Assembly: GCA_017476965.1 (NCBI GenBank)
Contig: JAFUXX010000356.1
Span: forward strand, 1-8,944
Source of the DNA: Kiritimatiellia bacterium
GTDB taxonomy: Bacteria; Verrucomicrobiota; Kiritimatiellia; RFP12; UBA3636
Direction: 5' to 3'
Length of the DNA: 8,944 nucleotides
The translations under genes were made by a program, and so were the position numbers. Shown here in pieces: positions 8,841-8,944 of this stretch (the stretch's first letter is position 1; each line of letters starts with the position of its first letter). The notes under the pieces are model-generated. The model made no database searches and was not told where the DNA came from. It saw only the letters and a list, made by a program, of their open reading frames with translations.

Positions 8841-8944
8841 CGCCGCCACTAGCGCTCTCCCCAGTCGCGCTGCGGCGGCCCTAACCGCGACGGCCGCAGC
8901 CTCTGCGGTCTCCGGCACCCTTTCCGGCGACGAAACGTACAGCG

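Noticed and set aside
8824..8943. Possible leftward C-terminal coding piece ending at 8824
   Set aside because: The frame is open but uses AGG, AGA and CGA for Arg, unlike the CGC-dominated genes here, and has no recognisable motif.
8827..8944. Possible start of a rightward gene (Ala-rich, signal-peptide-like stretch followed by GTLSGDETYS)
   Set aside because: The frame opens after a TAG at 8824-8826 but has no ATG, GTG or TTG before the window ends. The composition is only suggestive, so no gene is called in the last ~100 bases.

Overview
The window is a GC-rich, densely coded bacterial segment of core housekeeping genes. I infer a member of the PVC superphylum, most likely Kiritimatiellota or Lentisphaerota. 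The reasons are an A-F-T-L-I-E class III prepilin with a C-terminal DG motif, a primary sigma factor with a long Lys/Ala/Pro tail, an RRM protein beside RNA-modification genes, and starts without clear Shine-Dalgarno sequences. The phylum is an inference and cannot be proven from the sequence alone.

Layout. At 1-134 the N-terminus of folB (dihydroneopterin aldolase) runs leftward off the window. A sigma70-type promoter at 169-196 then drives a rightward series: a prepilin-like protein (287-1417), the primary sigma factor RpoD (1460-4480), a membrane-anchored RRM RNA-binding protein (4555-4980), an RlmB-type rRNA 2'-O-methyltransferase (4996-6303), a PgpH-type 7TM-HD hydrolase (6328-8001) and the RNase YbeY (7949-8476, overlapping pgpH by 53 nt). 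A second promoter (8519-8547) serves a tRNA-Ser(CGA)/tRNA-Gly(TCC) pair (8577-8748). An AT-rich array of 9-bp repeats follows directly (8751-8840). The last ~100 bases hold no gene I can support.

Function. The run from rpoD to ybeY concerns transcription initiation and RNA handling: sigma factor, RRM protein, rRNA methyltransferase and rRNA-maturation RNase, with a predicted cyclic-dinucleotide hydrolase. The pgpH-ybeY pairing is a known conserved neighbourhood (for example in Firmicutes). Gaps of 15-74 nt and one overlap suggest co-transcription, but no transcript is seen.

Most notable. RpoD carries, after its normal region 4, a second degenerate region 4-like domain that aligns without gaps at a constant offset of 106 residues (18 of 58 identical by hand). 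Also unusual are the block-charged RpoD tail, the transmembrane RRM protein, the FRKPWER repeat tail of RlmB, two unrelated 9-bp minisatellites, a PgpH lacking its extracytoplasmic sensor domain, and a divergent YbeY.
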